64,000 nucleotides of DNA from Paenibacillus oralis. Lineage in GTDB: Bacteria > Bacillota > Bacilli > Paenibacillales > Paenibacillaceae. Positions 61,721 through 64,000 of this stretch are shown piece by piece. The translations under genes and the position numbers were made by a program. Position 1 is the first letter of the stretch; each line of letters opens with the position of its first letter. Under the pieces are notes generated by a model. It searched no databases. It was not told the origin of the DNA and saw nothing but the letters and a program-made list of their open reading frames with translations. The stretch lies in contig NZ_RRCN01000001.1 of the NCBI RefSeq assembly GCF_003863965.1, positions 434,001-498,000 of the forward strand, given 5' to 3'.

Positions 61721-62593
61721 TTAATACTCCACCGTCAACAACGGCGACCCGACCGCAACCTCGTCCATGCCCGTATCGGCATTGCGGTGGACGGCCAACT
61801 GAAGGGCAACCTGACGTTTGCCGCTTTGCGCCGTAATCGGAAACCCCGGGACAGCGTAAGATTGACTTGCCGTCAGCTCGTCTTCAAAGCCTTCCACACG
61901 TTCCAGCTTCAGGCCCAGCTTATCCTTGATCTGCTGTTCCAATCCCATAAGCACCGCGGAAACGGTTCGCTCCGCCGGTGCAGGTTCGTTAGGTTCGCTC
62001 TCTGCCGGTTCGCTTTCCGTCCCTGTACCCGCACCTGTCCGCGCCAGCCCGATGCCCTGAACCGCCGCGTTCCAGCCGATCTGCACGCCTTCATCGGCCA
62101 GGGATTCGCCGGCAAGCTGCTGAACCTCCAGCATGCGCTCCCCACTTCCCGCCGTACCACCGGCACCTTCGAGCCGCAGCACGACGTAATACCGCCCCTC
62201 GCTCTGCGCCGTAACGTTCAGCGTCAAGCGAACGCCTTCACTGGAACCGTTCGCGTTGTATACGGTGTGGCCCTGAACATTTTCCGTCAGTGGCTCGGAC
62301 AAACCCAGCCGGGTGGCAAGCGCGCCGGCCGCTTCCTCCTCCGCAAGCTGCGTCTCCCATTTCCCCTGCCACTTGACCGTAACCAGGTAAGGGGCCGGCG
62401 TCAACGCCGTCCCGATTGAAAGCAGCCTCTCCAGTTGCCCGCCAGCGGCTTGCAACGAATCACCGGCAGACGGCGGATCACCTACCGCGGCCGGACCACC
62501 GGATTGCTCGTTTTTAAACCGCTGTAACCCAAGCAGCAGCAACGCGCAAACGATAACGATCAGGCTATAGCTCCACAACTTGCGGCTTCCCAT
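61721..62593 (-). CDS. YwmB-like membrane-anchored protein
   Basis: 290 residues, ATG 62593 behind GGGAGG (ATG 62596 also possible). One N-terminal membrane helix (about 9-23), then two mixed alpha/beta halves outside the cell. The end (FPITAQSGKRQVALQLAVHRNA, then VAVGSPLLTVEY) fits the YwmB family of spore-formers, which has a TATA-box-binding-like fold and no known role. An Ala/Glu/Pro-rich linker near 195-215 separates the halves. Confidence 0.75.
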   Translation of the reverse strand: MGSRKLWSYSLIVIVCALLLLGLQRFKNEQSGGPAAVGDPPSAGDSLQAAGGQLERLLSIGTALTPAPYLVTVKWQGKWETQLAEEEAAGALATRLGLSEPLTENVQGHTVYNANGSSEGVRLTLNVTAQSEGRYYVVLRLEGAGGTAGSGERMLEVQQLAGESLADEGVQIGWNAAVQGIGLARTGAGTGTESEPAESEPNEPAPAERTVSAVLMGLEQQIKDKLGLKLERVEGFEDELTASQSYAVPGFPITAQSGKRQVALQLAVHRNADTGMDEVAVGSPLLTVEY

Positions 62594-62689
62594 CATTCTC
62601 GCCTCCCTAGCTATCAAATGGCCACACTTTTCTAGTAATATACAGATTCGCCAGCCCTCAGCCGATTATCCTGCCAACTCTCTATTTTC

Positions 62690-62880
62690 TAACGGACTCA
62701 AATGACTCTATTTGCTCATTTCCCGATCATTTCCCGCTGTAACGGACTCCACAGCCCTTATCACACGCAAAATCAAGAAGATTTCGTAGTTTTGAGGGGA
62801 ATAAGGTCTCCTGTGTCCGTTAAAATTCCAACGCCGTCATTTGAGGCCGATTAAGGTCTCTGGTGTCCGTTAGCCGGGTA
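62690..62880. repeat. Intergenic island with GTCCGTTA repeats
   Basis: TTAAGGTCTC...GTGTCCGTTA-like 22-bp units at about 62801-62822 and 62851-62872, plus TAACGGACTC at about 62,692 and 62,743 in opposite orientation. They could pair into long stems. No gene supported in 62,618-63,125. Confidence 0.5.
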
Positions 62881-62884
62881 CCGG

Positions 62885-63068
62885 ATCGTGTTGCAGCATT
62901 GCGCGTTACAGCATTTCGTGTTTCAACATTTCTTGGTGCATCATTACACGTTACAGCATTATCCGTTACAACACTACACGTTGCAGCATTACACGTTGCA
63001 GCATTACACCTTACAACAATACACGTTACAACATACACGTTACAACATACACGTTACAGCATTACGTG
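62885..63068 (+). repeat. 15-bp tandem repeat array
   Basis: Degenerate array of ACACGTTRCAGCATT, about nine 15-bp units followed by three 12-bp shortened units. The plus frame would read repeated Leu-Gln-His-Tyr-Thr but there is no ribosome site or domain, so I regard it as a minisatellite. Confidence 0.75.
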
Positions 63069-63101
63069 TCCCCCATCGACTAGCCGTTATCCGGCCAACC
63101 G

Positions 63102-63146
63102 CAAAAAACGGCCCGGCGAAGTCCATCACTCCGCCAAGCCGTTTTT
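63102..63146 (-). terminator. Terminator overlapping the end of the response regulator gene
   Basis: Minus-strand AAAACGGCTTGGCG / CGCCGGGCCGTTTT stem followed by six T. The stop codon at 63126-63128 is in the loop. Confidence 0.75.
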
Positions 63147-63776
63147 GTATGCGTAAATGGCCGCCTGGGTGCGGTCCTCGACCCCCAGCTTCGCCAATAT
63201 GTTCGTCACGTGGAATTTCACCGTTTTGACGCCGATGATCAGCTCGTCGGCGATATCCTGGTTGGATTTGCCCTGAGCGAGCAAACGCAGCACGTCCATC
63301 TCCCGCTCGGTTAGCTCCTCGTGGGCCGGCGCCTCTACTTTCGGCTGGCGGAAGCGGTTCATCATTTTCGAGGCCACCTGCGATTCGAGCACGGACTGGC
63401 CGCGGGCCGCGGCGCGGATCGCTTCGGCGATCTCCGACGCGCGCGACGTTTTGAGCAGATAGCTGAACGCGCCCGCCTCGATCACCGGATACATCTTCTC
63501 ATCGTCAAGATAGCTGGTCAGTACGATCACCTTGCATTCCGGGTATATCTTCAGCAGCTGCCGGGTCGCCTCGATGCCGTCCATCCCTTCCATCACCAAA
63601 TCCATCAGCACGACGTCGGGCTTGTATTCCTGCGCCAGCCGGATGCCTTCTTCCCCGCTGCTCGCCTCCCCGACGACCTCAATCCCTTCTTCGGTTCCAA
63701 GCACCGCCGCCAGTCCGATTCTCACCATCTCGTGATCGTCGACCAGCAGCACTTTGATTTCATTGTCCAGCTCCAT
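63126..63776 (-). CDS. NarL/LuxR-type response regulator, LiaR-like
   Basis: 216 residues from ATG 63776. Receiver domain: [13 protein letters not shown], phospho-Asp in [22 protein letters not shown] and Lys in [10 protein letters not shown]-terminal Lux[49 protein letters not shown] is characteristic (cited in parts). The start overlaps the end of the kinase gene by 17 bp. The LiaR/VraR assignment, for cell-envelope stress, rests on overall resemblance and is moderate. Confidence 0.85.
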   Translation of the reverse strand: MELDNEIKVLLVDDHEMVRIGLAAVLGTEEGIEVVGEASSGEEGIRLAQEYKPDVVLMDLVMEGMDGIEATRQLLKIYPECKVIVLTSYLDDEKMYPVIEAGAFSYLLKTSRASEIAEAIRAAARGQSVLESQVASKMMNRFRQPKVEAPAHEELTEREMDVLRLLAQGKSNQDIADELIIGVKTVKFHVTNILAKLGVEDRTQAAIYAYKNGLAE

Positions 63777-64000
63777 CGCTGTCCGTCCCCCCGCTTTCTT
63801 CATGGATTAAAGGTATCGTGATCTCAATCCGCGTTCCCTTACCGGGCGCGGTGATGAACTGAATCGAGCCGCCGACCTCGTGTACGCGCTCCTGCATCGT
63901 CGACAAACCGTATGAAGCCTGCTTTTTGTCGTCCATTTGGAAACCGGCCCCGTTGTCCCTCAAAGTCACTTTAACCGCCTCGCCCCGCCGGTGAATCCGG
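63760..64000 (-). CDS. Sensor histidine kinase, LiaS-like (C-terminal part only)
   Basis: Partial: about 80 C-terminal residues, open to the right window edge. ATP-binding motifs RDNGAGF (G1) and [16 protein letters not shown] (G2-like), then [12 protein letters not shown]. HATPase_c of the NarL-partner (HisKA_3) type. Overlaps the response regulator start, so the pair is co-translated. Confidence 0.85.
   Translation of the reverse strand, partial: RIHRRGEAVKVTLRDNGAGFQMDDKKQASYGLSTMQERVHEVGGSIQFITAPGKGTRIEITIPLIHEESGGTDSDGAGQ

Noticed and set aside
62885..63068. Possible CRISPR array
   Set aside because: Units are 15 bp and contiguous, without spacers, and no cas genes are present.
62888..63229. 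Plus-strand frame coding a Leu-Gln-His-Tyr repeat protein
   Set aside because: No ribosome site; it arises from the tandem repeat and runs antisense into the response regulator gene.

Overview
The window is chromosomal DNA of an endospore-forming, Gram-positive bacterium that looks like Paenibacillus or a close relative. Supporting signs are an alpha/beta-type SASP, sspI, ylbJ, lytH, yunB, yutD, a YycC-like and a YwmB-like protein, a trpS T-box, strong AGGAGG-type ribosome sites with frequent TTG/GTG starts, and moderately GC-rich housekeeping genes.

Region 1 (about 1-28,630) is a contractile injection system (CIS) locus with an unusual make-up. Read leftwards from 25,253 it encodes a very long fused sheath-like protein, a tube (Hcp-like) protein, a J-domain protein, two FHA proteins, an active-looking PP2C phosphatase, a membrane pseudo-PP2C with a TPR ectodomain, two probable baseplate proteins, an Hsp70-like ATPase, a PH-like membrane protein, three tandem RDD membrane proteins, another probable baseplate or tail protein and two VgrG-like spikes. 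A DUF4280 (PAAR-like) tip protein and several uncharacterised accessory genes lie between the spikes. Divergent from the sheath are a VWA membrane protein and, tail-to-tail with it, a Ser/Thr kinase. A kinase, phosphatase and FHA set recalls the threonine-phosphorylation switch of Gram-negative T6SS. No TssJLM membrane complex and no ClpV-type ATPase is visible, and the RDD/PH/VWA proteins are candidates for a monoderm anchor. The payload end (1-5,538) carries a VgrG with a C-terminal PD-(D/E)xK nuclease resembling PoNe plus a PoNi-type immunity gene, then a displaced, frameshifted Ntox15 (Tde1-type) toxin fragment with a Tdi1-like immunity gene. Each toxin/immunity pair is followed by a copy of the same 40-bp hairpin, and base composition drops sharply at the toxin boundary. 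Together these suggest a module-swapping site.

Region 2 (28.7-34.4 kb): Toprim protein, Sco1 and CtaB (cytochrome oxidase assembly), trpS with T-box leader, an aldose-epimerase-like gene, a SASP gene with a sigma-G-like promoter, and an unknown gene. Region 3 (34.4-36.5 kb): a repeat-rich patch with an IS1595-like transposase gene between imperfect inverted repeats. Region 4 (36.5-44.3 kb): pepF, YycC-like and zinc-ribbon proteins, DUF2225, truncated globin, a 31-residue small membrane ORF, ylbJ, NAD kinase and an S41 protease. Region 5 (44.3-48.1 kb): the fructose operon fruR-fruK-fruA. Region 6 (48.1-52.7 kb): an Rpn-type nuclease remnant, repeats, yutD-lipA, and divergent lytH and yunB. 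Region 7 (52.7-64 kb): UvrD-like helicase, TrmH-type methyltransferase, KtrA/C-type regulator, sspI, prfC, zwf, a spermidine-synthase-like protein, a YwmB-like protein, and a LiaR/LiaS-like two-component pair cut by the window end.

Several intergenic spaces carry short repeated motifs of three kinds plus three tandem repeats, none of which looks coding. All calls come from reading the sequence; no database search was run.
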